Below the pieces are notes generated by a model. It saw only the letters and a program-made list of their open reading frames with translations. It searched no databases and was not told where the DNA came from. The translations under genes were made by a program, and so were the position numbers. Shown here in pieces: positions 40,144 to 52,100 of a stretch of DNA of 64,000 nucleotides. This DNA is from Halichondria panicea (Eukaryota; Porifera; Demospongiae; Suberitida; Halichondriidae). How positions within the stretch are numbered: position 1 is the first letter of the stretch; each line of letters starts with the position of its first letter. The stretch is taken from NCBI RefSeq assembly GCF_963675165.1, contig NC_087392.1, positions 699,001 to 763,000 on the forward strand, written 5' to 3'.

Positions 40144-40777
40144 TCATCTTCCATATTTTTTAAAATACACAGAACAACACGCAACAAAACAGACAAGAAA
40201 TGTAAGGTACTGAAACATGATCACAAAAGCAGTAAAACTGTACACGTAAGTATCACAGTCTAAGCAATCCCCACTGGGGGTCAGTGATGGTGGGGGGGTC
40301 ATCACTGAGATCTGAGTGCCCCCTTCACTATCTACGAGTACCGTGGTATTAACCACCACAAAGTCATTTAGCATAGTATCTGTAGTGCAACCGGATCGGG
40401 CTATGGAGATGGTGAACAACCAGTAGGTTCCCACTAGTAACCAAATGAAGAGGAAGAGGGCTAAACAGTCAAACATTCTCAAAGTCCGATAGATAGACTC
40501 GTGTTGAGAGCTGCGCTTGATACCCATACACATAGAGAATTGGAAGATGATTTCTGCAACGAATATGAAACCTGCTATCAGGAGGTAGAGAGGAATCTCA
40601 TGTCTGACACACACTCCAACATTTAGCCCACCTGTGAGGATGCAGAGATGGAATTTTAGAACTGTATTGTTTGCTTTATTATACGTAAAAAGGATGTTTA
40701 TAAACTTATAAATGACTGTTGAAAAGCTGAGGCCAATATAATGAAGTGATGTGTAACTTGATACATAAACAGTGGTT

Positions 40778-40875
<98 letters not shown>

Positions 40876-42005
40876 AGCATCATTACTCACCGATAATAAT
40901 CATAGCAACTGGCAGAGATAACAGCAGAAGAATGGCTCCGGAAACGACAACTGTTAGTGTGTGCATGAAGAGTGTTGAGTAGATGTGAGTAACTAGGTTT
41001 CAACATCACTATGGCAATCAGGTCTAGTTACAGGGTAAGGGGATCAAATTGTATACCATTGTGTACTCACATAATTATACGGTGTGGTAATGCAATATTT
41101 GAACCTAGCGGCATGCATAGTACACGCAGTGCGTACACGTGGATGCCTCAATTGAGCTAGATATAGGCCACCAAGGCTATAGCTATAGGATAATGACTAC
41201 TATCATACTATAGCTATAACTTACATGTAATAGAGCTAATATTACAGTAAGCTACAAGCTCTGAAGCTAACCCTAGAAAGCTGTACTGTCATACCCACCC
41301 ATGCACACACAGTGGCATTAGCTGCCTCACTCACAAGTGGATGCAAGTTTGTTGTTCTCAAGACGTTCTTTGAGTTTTTGAAACAAGCTCTGACTGCGTG
41401 GTTGTGTGTGTCTCTGCAGTGTCTGCCTGATCGTTCTCTTCTTCTTGTGATGACCAAACAGCTGCCGATATGTGGGTGGAGCTTCACCTGTAACGAGGGG
41501 AGAAACATAATAATAGTTATATGCACGTAAGTAGTACAGTAGTAACTTGCTGTCTCATTTGTCATTTGTGCTATGCATTCATAGTTAATTTTAGTTATAA
41601 ACAATCACAGCATTGAATTGACAAAATGATAAACAGTAGTGCTCTGGTCAATGGTAGCAATTATCATTACCATTGATCAGAGCACCAAAGTTGATTGTTT
41701 GCATGCGGCATTTAATTTACAGAAGCCCATACCTGACCACCAGTACGCCGTTTAAAAATGCACGTAACCATACTATAGTGCTGCTGATGCATATTAAAGC
41801 TCCTGTAAGGATTCAAATTATCCCTGTGATGGCTAATGACAGTAACTCACTGATTAGTGCAGCCTCCCTGGCAGCCTCCGAGTCCTTGTTGGCCCGAGGC
41901 TGCAGGTTCTCATAGAGCACCCCCCCTAACCCATCCGTACCCTCTCCCTCGTCACGCTGCACCACTACACTGGCATACTCGGGCAGCTCCTCTGGCAGGA
42001 CTGTG

Positions 42006-42085
<80 letters not shown>

Positions 42086-42573
42086 TGTGTGTGTGTGTGG
42101 TGTGTGTGTGTGTGTGTGTGTGTGGGGTGTGTGTGTGTGTGTGTGTGGTGTTTTTGTTGTAAACAAGTGTCTGCCAAGAAATTGTCAACACAGTATTCTT
42201 ACTCAACTATGAAATTGTTGGAACCCAGCTGGATGATCTATGAATGACACGATGTGTAGTGCCGACTCGGGTATAGGTAGACAATGGACGTATGATTTAC
42301 ACATTATAGTAGCAAATTCAATAATGGGGCTTAATGTTAGAATGTTAGAATGCTTAAATTATTATTGTCTATATAGCTCCATGGATAATACAAACCAGCA
42401 AACTTACTGTGTTGAGAGTGTCCAGCAGCCTCTAGCTCTGGATTCACACTGACAGGCTCCAGGTCTTCACTGCCTTGACCTGTAGCGGGCTCGTTAACAG
42501 AGGACTCTCTCTCCGAGCCTGCAGAGCAGCTCACAGTGATCGCAACAGTCTCCATGCTTATAGAGTCAGTCAT
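40144..42573 (-). CDS. Second TMEM272-like membrane protein
   Basis: Five exons, approximately 42411-42573, 41850-41999, 41311-41489, 40893-40960 and 40144-40632. The N-terminal region is acidic and disordered and includes EAPPTYRQLFG, aligned with [11 protein letters not shown] of the gene at 35691-38255. Helix 1 is VVSGAILLLLSLPVAMIIIG, then the loop GVCVRHEIPLYLLIAG; further helices are LALFLFIWLLVGTYWLF and FVIMFQYLTFLVCFVACCSV. It ends shortly after the last helix (YFKKYGR), so it lacks the long charged tail of its paralogue. The second exon's acceptor is a (CA)n tract, and another long (GT)n lies just beyond the donor of exon 4. Function unknown. Confidence 0.72.
40779..40870. repeat. 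(GT)n microsatellite
   Basis: About 90 bp of uninterrupted (GT)n in the last intron of the second TMEM272-like gene, just after the exon 4 donor on the transcript strand. Confidence 0.97.
42001..42152. repeat. (GT)n microsatellite with regular ggtg breaks
   Basis: About 150 bp of (GT)n interrupted by gg at intervals of about 20-30 bp. On the transcript strand it is (CA)n and ends in the acceptor ..cacacag of exon 2 of the second TMEM272-like gene. Confidence 0.95.
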
Positions 42574-42799
42574 ATCAGTAGCTAGCTACACTGAAGCTGC
42601 CAGCCTGCTGCATATAAATTATTGATTGTGCTCTGACTATGGAATGCAGTTGATGGGTGGAGCTATTCCTCCAATTGACATGAGAATGTGGTTTAAAAAC
42701 ATGTGCAGATAAGCACAAGAGAGAAAGTGAAACACATATGTATGTATACATGTTCATGATTGGGTAGGATGATACTAAAAGAGATAAAGTTATTTCCTT

Positions 42800-44784
42800 A
42801 TCTTGTACCTGGACAGCAGAACTTGTAGTGCACGAAGTTCTTCCTGAAACTGCAGAACGAAATACATACTCGTAATAAATTAGCAGCACAAACCATTGCA
42901 ATGTGTACAACCAAGACATGCAAACTTAATGTATAACTTATCTATGTGCAAGAATGCAATGCTTGATAACTGACCGTATTGAGCATTTCCAAGAGGACCT
43001 CCTTGCTCACCATGGCCACGATCACAGGACCGGCAGCTTTGGCTGAATAACTGAGCTTCACACTGTTAAAGAACTCTGACAAGAAACAGAAAAAGGCAAT
43101 TATACATTTAAGGCAATAAAAGGCTATGAAAAGCTATGAAAGGCTATGCAGGACCATCCACCAACATTTGTTGAAGGTGTGATCCTTTGATCTACATTGC
43201 TGTTGGCTGCTAATCGTGGATTATGTCTAGTTGACCAAATAGACACTGTGCGCTTTTACATACACTCACCTAGATGACCCAAACAACACCCTTCATCAGA
43301 GCATCCCACTGTTTTGGTCTCCACAATATTCTCCCCTTTCAAAATGTGAACTCTGCACAAACAAACACACGGTGGTCAGGTGTATAGTCAAACACACACA
43401 AGCATGCACTCACCGTCCCTTCAGAATGAGGAAGAGGTAATTAGCCTCTTCTCCAGCACTGTAGATCACATCACCAGGATCAAACAGCACTAGGCGTGCA
43501 AATAAGGAGGTCAATATAAATGTTATCATAAAGAAAATGGAGTGATCCAACTCACTAGGAATGGCTAACTCAGCAATAAATTCCATTGCTTCTAGGGATA
43601 AGTCAGACAAGATAGATTCCTATAATTATAAAAGGAAAGATAATATGAAATGTAGGCAGAGAAAGTGAAACTGACCTTCAAGCAGCTGAGAACAACGTTA
43701 CGTGCCAAAACTCTTTGTCCAAATATCTCACTTGACTCTAGATATGACCTGCAGTTTAAGCAAACACATTCACACAGTATAAAGAATACAAAGTATGATG
43801 ATCGAACGAGTGGCCCACCTTTTGACACACCAGTTGAGCATGACCTCTTTGCTGAACCCTTGAGCACCTGTCTCAACACTGGCATACTCTCGTATAACAT
43901 CAGCAGGTATGAGGAGCAGGGTCACCTTCCTGTGTGCATGACAACAGCATCATGTGTACATGTACATGTAGGTGGTGTAACCTAAAAGAAAACACAATTC
44001 AACTGCCAGAAACAGCTAAATTTACTTTGTGCCAATCCCTGGCCCTACAGTCATGCCATAATACAGTTCAGTACGAACCGTACAGTGACAAAACAAACAC
44101 ACCTGCTGACCACTTCGACCCCTCTGTTTGAAGGCACCCTAAACAAGACTGAGAGCTCCCCAAAGAAGTCCCCAGCCTCTAACCTCTGAGTGACAGTCTC
44201 CCCATCAGCAGCACACATGTCCAGCACTCCATCTTGCACAATGTATATGCCGCTAGTCTTCAAGAGAGACTCTCCCTCGCCTACAGTGTCATCTTTTCGA
44301 GTGATAGTCTCAACATACGATAGCACCCTCTCGGCATTCAAATGAACTCCAGAATTGACAAGTCCTGCCTCTATTGTGGCTAGACACTCTCGTACCATAG
44401 CTTTCTGTTCATCATCAATGGAGGGAACTGGTGATGGACGGCCAACACTACCGGACTCTTCATCCATAGGGATAGCACTGCGTCTTGTAGTTTCAGATGT
44501 CATGTGAGGTGATCTGCTGCTCAGATTGCTGGCGTTGCTCCTCCCTTCACTCTGGGCTATACTGCGAGATGAGCGGGAGGTTCCCGGTAGATCCCCTCCT
44601 TGCTGTGGACCTGCATGTACGAGTGCCAAGTTAATGGTGTTAAAAGTTACGTCTATTTTCTCCCCTGAGGAAGGTTTCTCATGTCATTACTTTGTGCAGG
44701 AGATTCCCTGAGACTGGTATCAGAGCCTGTGGAGGCAGCCGAAGTTGCAGATCTCATCTTGACCCCTGTGTACATCAGAGCCAT
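42800..44784 (-). CDS. Protein with two cyclic-nucleotide-binding-type domains; 3' end uncertain
   Basis: The start is probably the ATG at 44784 (MALMYTGVKMRS). The main exon, approximately 44103-44611, encodes a Ser/Arg-rich disordered leader and then a cNMP-binding-like beta-roll (GIYIVQDGVLDMCAADGE, LEAGDFFGELSVLF). Exons near 43820-43930, 43680-43750 and 43550-43620 follow, then a second beta-roll (DPGDVIYSAGEEANYLFLIL near 43411-43490; TVGCSDEGCCLGH near 43270-43350). An exon near 43000-43078 (SYSAKAAGPVIVAMVSKEVL) and one near 42809-42857 (EELRALQVLL) end the part I can trace. The PBC signature Arg and Glu are only partly recognisable (FGEL). No kinase, channel or exchange domain is seen. 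I cannot name the family. Confidence 0.6.
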
Positions 44785-44995
44785 TGCCAGTCTTCTGTTA
44801 CACGCTCCTGGCAAGCCAGTAAGTAAGAGATTACATGGAGTAGTATAATTATGAAGTGTTAATCTGTTGTCAAGGTTTCTACTTGGAGCACACCATAACA
44901 ATCTTTTCCAAATTGTGCCCCCATCAGAAGATGTATCTGAATGCCTCTAAGTGCTAGTATGTAGCCACGTACCTATTGTTAAGTGTCCTGAAGTC
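44785..44995. promoter_or_regulatory. Divergent promoter region (cNMP-domain gene / TMEM267)
   Basis: About 210 bp between opposite start codons. Inferred from geometry. Confidence 0.4.
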
Positions 44996-45845
44996 ATGGT
45001 GCCTCAGTTATCTCTCAGTGGACCAAGAATCAAGTGGTATATTCTGTCTTCAATTGGTATTATAATCCTGAGTCTGGTTGTGGACCATTACCTGAACAAA
45101 TGGGCTACTCTCTGTGACCTCTTTGTTCATGTCATACTCATCAGGGTCATCACAAGGGCATTGACAGACAACATGGTCCATGCTGCGGTGGCTGGCTGGA
45201 GTTGGTTGAACGTGTGGCTGCTGCAGACGAAAGAGGAATGGAGTAGACGGATAGTCTGCCAAATACTCATATGCACGACCATGGGATCTCTGCTTGATAT
45301 TGACCACTTTATACAAACAGTAACACTAGATATACAGGTACGTATATCTTTAAAAAACCACACTAATCGAGATATAATTATACACATTACTATAATTTGT
45401 GCAGCCATTCTGGCATTTTAATATTGTATTTCTGTTTATGTTATAGGATGCCGTTCATCTTTCTCATCGACCGGTTCTGCACAACACAACACTGATCCTC
45501 GCTGTAACGGTCCTCATCTTTATACTCGTCTGTGTCATCTCACGTTACAGAACACGCCCACTGTTCTATGATGTCCCTGCTATGTTCTTCATTGCGTGTA
45601 TCTCTCATCAACTCAGAGACTCCACTAGAAGAGGCTTGTGGCTGCCTCCCTGTGGGTCCCTGCCCCCACACAGGTTGTATCTGCTGGTGCTGGGCCTACT
45701 ACCAGTGGTCGTGGTGGCCTTGAGACGGCGGTTCAAACTGTTTGCACCACTAGAGACTGTCAGTAAACACAACGATCATCGAGATCTGCTGTTTGCACCA
45801 CTAGAGACTGTCAGTAAACACAACGATCATGTGCCATCTGTCTAG
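44996..45845 (+). CDS. TMEM267: TMEM267 homologue
   Basis: Two exons (44996-45337 and 45447-45845, phase 0) give 246 residues. Family hallmarks are ALTDNMVHAAVAGWSWL, the metal-ligand-like DIDHF, HRPVLHNT and SHQLRDSTRRGLWLPP. Membrane helices include WYILSSIGIIILSLVV, LILAVTVLIFILVCVIS and LYLLVLGLLPVVVVAL. The conserved His/Asp pattern resembles membrane-bound metal-dependent hydrolases (YdjM/LexA-binding type), which is only a suggestion; the family function is unknown. The C-terminal tail contains a perfect duplication of LFAPLETVSKHNDH. Confidence 0.85.
45738..45830. repeat. Coding direct repeat, 42-bp unit with a 51-bp period
   Basis: Two identical 42-bp copies (ctgtttgcaccactagagac followed by tgtcagtaaacacaacgatcat), separated by cgagatctg, in the last exon of TMEM267. 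The reading frame is kept, so the tail peptide is duplicated. Being identical, the duplication looks recent. Confidence 0.9.
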
Positions 45846-46137
45846 GGTCAATTTATATTTAGGTTATTTATTTCAATTCATCAATAACAAGAGTAGATAA
45901 TAGTACTCTTGTTAATAACTATAATTCATCATTTATCGTCATCTATAGAGACGTAAAAATCATTTATGGTGCAAATTATATAATTATGATGAAATAATTA
46001 ACATGATAAATTAATTTTATATACATGTGCTGTATAAGTGAATTTTGACAATAATTAATAACTAACAAAACCTGTGACAAACAGATAAACGTGGAATGGC
46101 CGGGTATAATGATAGCTGATTCAAGTCAGTTAAGTTC

Positions 46138-49100
46138 TCATATCCACGGTTGCCAGCCAGGGAAGAGGACACAGAGATTAGCAGGGTCAGTGGCTTCCTG
46201 GATGAGTCTGTTCACTTGTCCATTCACACTCAGTGGTACTCCATCCTCGATCCCTCCCAACTTCTCCTGCAGTCTCAGCAGGACTCTCTCTGCCATCTTG
46301 TTGGTGCCATTAGCCCCACTGGCTAGCTCCATGGTCGTGCCGGAGGGAGTGGCGGGAATGTCGTCATACGTGTCTGCTCTCTGGAGGTGGAGTGCCTTGA
46401 GGGGGCTCAGGGTCCATTGGTAGAGGGGGTCATGGAGAAGTACCTAGTGGAGGGCAGAGCATTAAAATCATAGAATATTGAGCAGTATACTAGTCAATGC
46501 ACACTATTGTAGTGCACATACACACTAATTAGTATCAGTATACAGAAAATACAAAGCAACGAACAAGTTAATAACTAGAGTCATACGTACATGTACGTGT
46601 ACGTATAGATCATCAGTAATTTCCCACCTCCACTATGGTTCGCAGTTCTTCCTGGTGTGCTCTCATGAGAACCATGGTCTTCTCACAGCAGCGTCTGAAC
46701 ACACCCTCCACCCCAGCTATACCCATCCCATCCACCACATCCCTCGTCAGACGAAATGGAACAGTCTCTGGAGTTGGCAGTGTCTTGCCCTGCTCAAATG
46801 CAACTCCTGTGTGACAAATAGCCACAAGTTAAGCAACTATTCATAATAGTTACAGAGCTACACAAGTGACTACATGCATGTACACAGACGTGTGCATGGA
46901 CATCAATGATATGACGTGATGGTATTGTGTACAGGGCTTTTGTTATGAATAACTCACCTAGGTCAATGTGAATGAACTCTGCTGTGTTCTTGTCAATCAG
47001 AATGTTCTGTACATGACGATCACCCAGACCAAGAAGGTAGCCCACTGCAGTAACATTACAGTCAATAATTACCTTATTATTAAAAATACGTGTACACACA
47101 TACAGTATATATAATGTATGAGGATCAGTACACAGTATAATGCCAGAGGATCAGTGTGCAGTGTGGCTCACCGATGGACGAGGCTGCCACACTCCTGGTG
47201 TACGTGAGCCTCCTCTCAAACCACTGAGGGGGACTGGGGAACTTCTCCATAAAGAAATGGTGGAACACAGGAACAAAGTGGCGGCAGATCTCAGAGTAGG
47301 CCTTGATCTTGGATTTCCGGTCACTTGCAGCTGCCTAAAAACAAAGGTAGACAACAAGGACTGTAATATTAGGACGAGAGGGAAATCACCTACATGTGTA
47401 TGTAAAATTATAGTTACACGCTGTCGCAAAATAATTTCAAATTCAAAACCAAATCTAATGGTACTGTATCTGCTCAGTAAGGTATAGGGTGCAGTGGTCC
47501 CACCATGGTCTGACTCACAGTAAGTTTCTTTCTGCAGTCCATTGATGACCAGTCGTTGGGTTGGTAGCGATGATGAGCCCCCTGCTGGTGGTTTCTAGGG
47601 GGGCCAATCAGATACTGCCCCAGAGGACACGTCTCCTCACACCATTCCACAATACCTGAGCGCTGAGACAACGGGATCACCTGGAGGTAACAAAGAAAAG
47701 AACAAAGAATCACAAGAGCACATTAGAGTTCAGTTTACCCTCCAATCTATTGCCATTATACTGCCTGTACAATAATTATACACATGCCACTACTGGCCTC
47801 GTATTCAGCTGGTCTATCGGGCTGTGAAATGCACATGATTTTTAATGGATATTTCACATTTCATGGTATGTACTATCCTTGAAATTCTTAATTTTAATAG
47901 GTGTTATCAATGATTTGCCCATGAAAAGGCAATTAAGTCATTGTGATTAATCCATAACATTTTCCCTGAAAAGTAATGGATATGCACCCAACAGTGTGCA
48001 ATATGTTACCTTGTATGTGCGGACACAGAGCCTTCTCTTGCTGGTGGTGGGCTCCTTCTTGAGCAGTCGGTTGACTAGCACAAACACTTGTTGCATGACT
48101 GCATCCTGACGTAGATCATCCTTTCCCTGTAGAGGAAAAGTTATAGTGTTTAGAACATGGTGAGCATTGCACCAAATATGGATAATGTTCCATAATAAAT
48201 TATGGCAGTAGGTCATTAATCTTAGCCACACAGGTTCAACACTGTACGTGCACACAAGTAATGGAATGTTAATTGTATTCATAACATGGTATTAGATATC
48301 ACATGATCTTGAAAAATGGCATCGCCAAACAACATTCAAGCTGCTTGTTATGTGGCTGAACCAGATCAATCACCACCACCTCATGTTGTTCAAGAACCTC
48401 CCACTAACGAAACAGCTGAACTAGACTATGACTTTGTCGAGCAGCCTGACCAAGACTACTTCTGTCCTGTGAGCTTAGAGCTACTTGTTGAGCCACACCA
48501 AACGTCATGCTGCGGCCATCACATCTCCCAGCAAGCTGCTAACAGACTCATAAGAGAACGAAAGCCATGCCCAATGTGCAAAGAAGACAACTTTGCTACT
48601 CATGAGGACAAGTTCTTCAAACGCAATTGCATCAACAAGCTTAAGGTTTACTGCTCCCACAAGAAGAGTGAGTGTGAGTGGACGGGGGAACTGGGGGACC
48701 TGAACCACCACACCACTGCCTGTCCAAAACGTCCCTGGAAGTGCCAGTATTGTGATCATGAATCGATCTACGAGATGGGACCAACTGACCACACCCCCAA
48801 CTGCCCCAACTTCCCCCTGCCCTGTCCCAACCAATGTGAGATTGGTACCGTCCCTCGCTGCCAAGCTGATAGCCACCTGCTGGAGTGCCCCCTACAACTA
48901 GTGGAGTGTAAGTTTGCTGGTACTGGATGTAACGTGAAGGTTCCTCGAAGAGATATGGCGGGTCACATGACAGAGAATGCCCAACACCACCTCATGACAG
49001 CCACCCTCCTCAATCTGAGACTCACGAGAGAGCTACACCAGAAAATGGAGGAGAAAGATCAACAGATTACTGAGCTGAAACAGCAGATGACAGATAAAAT

Positions 49101-52100
49101 CGCAGCTCAGCTTGATCAGCAAAAAGAATATTTTGATTCCAAACTACAAAACCAAACCGAAACTTTCGATGCAAAGTTTCAGCAACAAGCAATGAAGCTA
49201 AACACCATAGAGGCTAATAGTTCATTTCTTAGATATTCTATCGGCTTACCTGTTAGATTCACTTGTCACAAGCTTACTCTTTCCGAATTCAAGAAATTTC
49301 AGGCAGAGGGACGTAGCTGGTTTAGTGAACCTTTCTACAACTACCCAGGAGGGTACAGATTCAAACTAAACATTGACATCGATGAAACGAATTTGTCGGC
49401 TTATCTCTATTTGTTAAAGGGTGACTATGACGATGAGAGGCAATGGCCTATAAAAGTCACAGTGCGCCTAACCATGCTCAACCAGCAAAGAGACAACAAT
49501 CATCACGAATGCCCAGTGATTGAGGTCAGGTACCAGCAAGCAGCAGGAGAAAAGTTCGTGTGTATCGATGAGGAATACTTCCCTCTTAATCGATTACAAT
49601 CATATGTTCGTATTAAATACTTGTACAATGATAGCATCAAATTTAAACTAGAGCTAAAAATAAAACATTAACTTGAGAGGAACGTGAATGTTTTAATTTT
49701 CCTGTACCTGTATATTATTGTTGTTTTACGTAATTATATTATGAATCACCTTGACTAGTTGCCTCCTCCTCTTCCCGTCCGAGCCCACACAGGAGATGAC
49801 CTTGGGCAGGTTCACACCGCCAGCCAGCTCAAAGAATGGATCAAATCCATCCACACACACCACATTCTCATATGCACAGCTAGGGTCCACCTCGATGTCA
49901 ATAGTGGGCACGGCTGCTCCCCTCTTGGTGAGCTTGAGGAGGGGGCAGTTGGCGGGTAGGGGGAACGGTCCTCTCTGGTTCTTCATAGTCGAAACATCGT
50001 GGTAGGCCAGGTCCATATAGGCATCACACAGCTGCTCGGCAGACTGGATCAGAGCAGAGTTCTGTTTGCGAAGCTTTGTGATCAGGGCACTTGCAGCCTT
50101 CACTTTGTCCTGAGGGGAAAGGAAACACTTTCGTTAAGCATGCACGTAATAGCCACAATACATGAGTAACTGTCTTTAAGGGATGGCATAGTATCAATAG
50201 AAAATAAACGCCATCTACATCTAAGATGACACCTACTGTACTGTACTCTACTGTACTGTAGTATTTACTGTACATACATGTACATATGATGGGCATGAAA
50301 GTAAGTAAAAATAGAGAGAATTATCGGTGAAGGCAAGTGGTAACTGACCTCATCCACAGAACGTCCACTCCCTCCCTTGCGACTGAGACGACTGGTTCTC
50401 CCTGAGCTCTTGCCGCTCACATGACCAGAGCTGGAGAACTTGTCGTCCTTGCTAGCATTGCTCAGAGCCAGGATACTGTACAAGCAATGGTGGGGGTGGT
50501 CCAAAGCCGTCCGGTAGATGATCTGTACACACAAAAATAATAGTAAATATAGCATCTTTGAATGGCCATAACTTTAATGAGTATTTACACTTTGCAGTGT
50601 TTGTTGGAAGGGGTCAGAGTCCAAAGTTCGGGCACTCATCCTAGCAGCCAGTTGGTACATGAGAGGAAGGAATTTCCTCGTCTCAAGAGTCTTCACACCA
50701 TTCTGTACGAGGGGGTGGGGTGAACGACACCACGTACATGGATGGTGATTAAGAGCTAGCTTACTGTAATGATCTGGTTGACTTGTGGTAGATTGGAGTT
50801 AGCAAACCAGAGAGCGACCAATCGAAACACTCTCAGGTCATGCTCATCCTGCGTTAAACAAGCCAATAATTATCATAATGGGGGAAAGTGGGGAACAAAG
50901 AGAGAGTGGGGGATAGTAAAAGCGGGTAAACAATAGTGTTAGGCATACGCAAAAGCAAGCCTGCAATGTGTATGTATGAGATAATGTGTATGTATGAGAT
51001 AAGACCACAAAAACATTATAAGTCCCTCTATGAGATATCCCACCACCAATGCATGGTTAGACTCACGCCAGCTTTGAGGCAGAGGATGTAGTTGTGTAGC
51101 GCCTTCTCTAGGAAGTCTTGCTTCTCCCCCAGTAGATTACCCATGGCTATCTCGTCCTCACTGCTATGAGCCTGGAGCATATGCACATGTCTACAAAGAG
51201 AGAAGTATTGACAGTTAAAAGGTGTACAACAATATACTGTTACACATCACAACAGACATACATTGTAAGGATAAACACGCACGCACGCACACACAGAACC
51301 TTCTTATCTGCTCGGCATCAACGGACATGGTTTGTATCTTATGTAGCTCTTGTTTGGAGGTCTCCAGCAGCTGCTTCTTGTTTAGGAATGAGTTGGACTC
51401 CATGTGTCTCTGAATCCTCTTATACTGAGTGTCTGAGTACCTAGCTAGAGTGAGGTAAGCCTTGACCACACCAGAGCTGCCTCTCTGGTCCGCCATCATG
51501 GAGACAGACTTCTCAAGGTATTTGGACATGATGACTGAGGGACTCTCTGACTGAGTGTCCGCAAGCCAGCTGCCGTACAGAGAGAGGGCCAGTGGGTACA
51601 GGGCCACCACGTCAGGCGGGAACTGGGACAGCTGAACCAAAAAGTTACCAAAATGATGAATTAACATGACAAAGGGTACATAGGAGTAATTCAGGAGGTA
51701 CGACAGGCGTGGTGCGGCTCAAGCAATTAGCCTTTGATTGAGCAATAATTATCCGCCCACGTCGTATGTTTTTGCAGGCTAATTGCTTGAGCTGCACCGC
51801 GCCTGTCGGACTTCTTCTGGGAGTAATTTAGCAATTACAAAAAAGTATATAATATATACTGTATAGCGGATTACTTTCGTATTGTAGAGCATCATACGAA
51901 AATTAAAACTACGAAATTATTCTACCGCAATAGGTTTAATGTCACTATTCTAAGCTGTATGAATATTTAAAATACGAAATATTGAAATGAGTAGTTCATA
52001 CGAAAATTTGCACCAACAAAAATTATCCGCTATATACGGTATAAATGATCATAATAATTATATAAAGCTATAGGTTAAACACACCAAAATATACATGTAC

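Noticed and set aside
48505-48876. Open frames of about 120 residues antisense to each TRAF-like gene (also 52900, 56769, 58307)
   Set aside because: They mirror the conserved zinc-finger coding region on the opposite strand and appear only because the sense strand is conserved.
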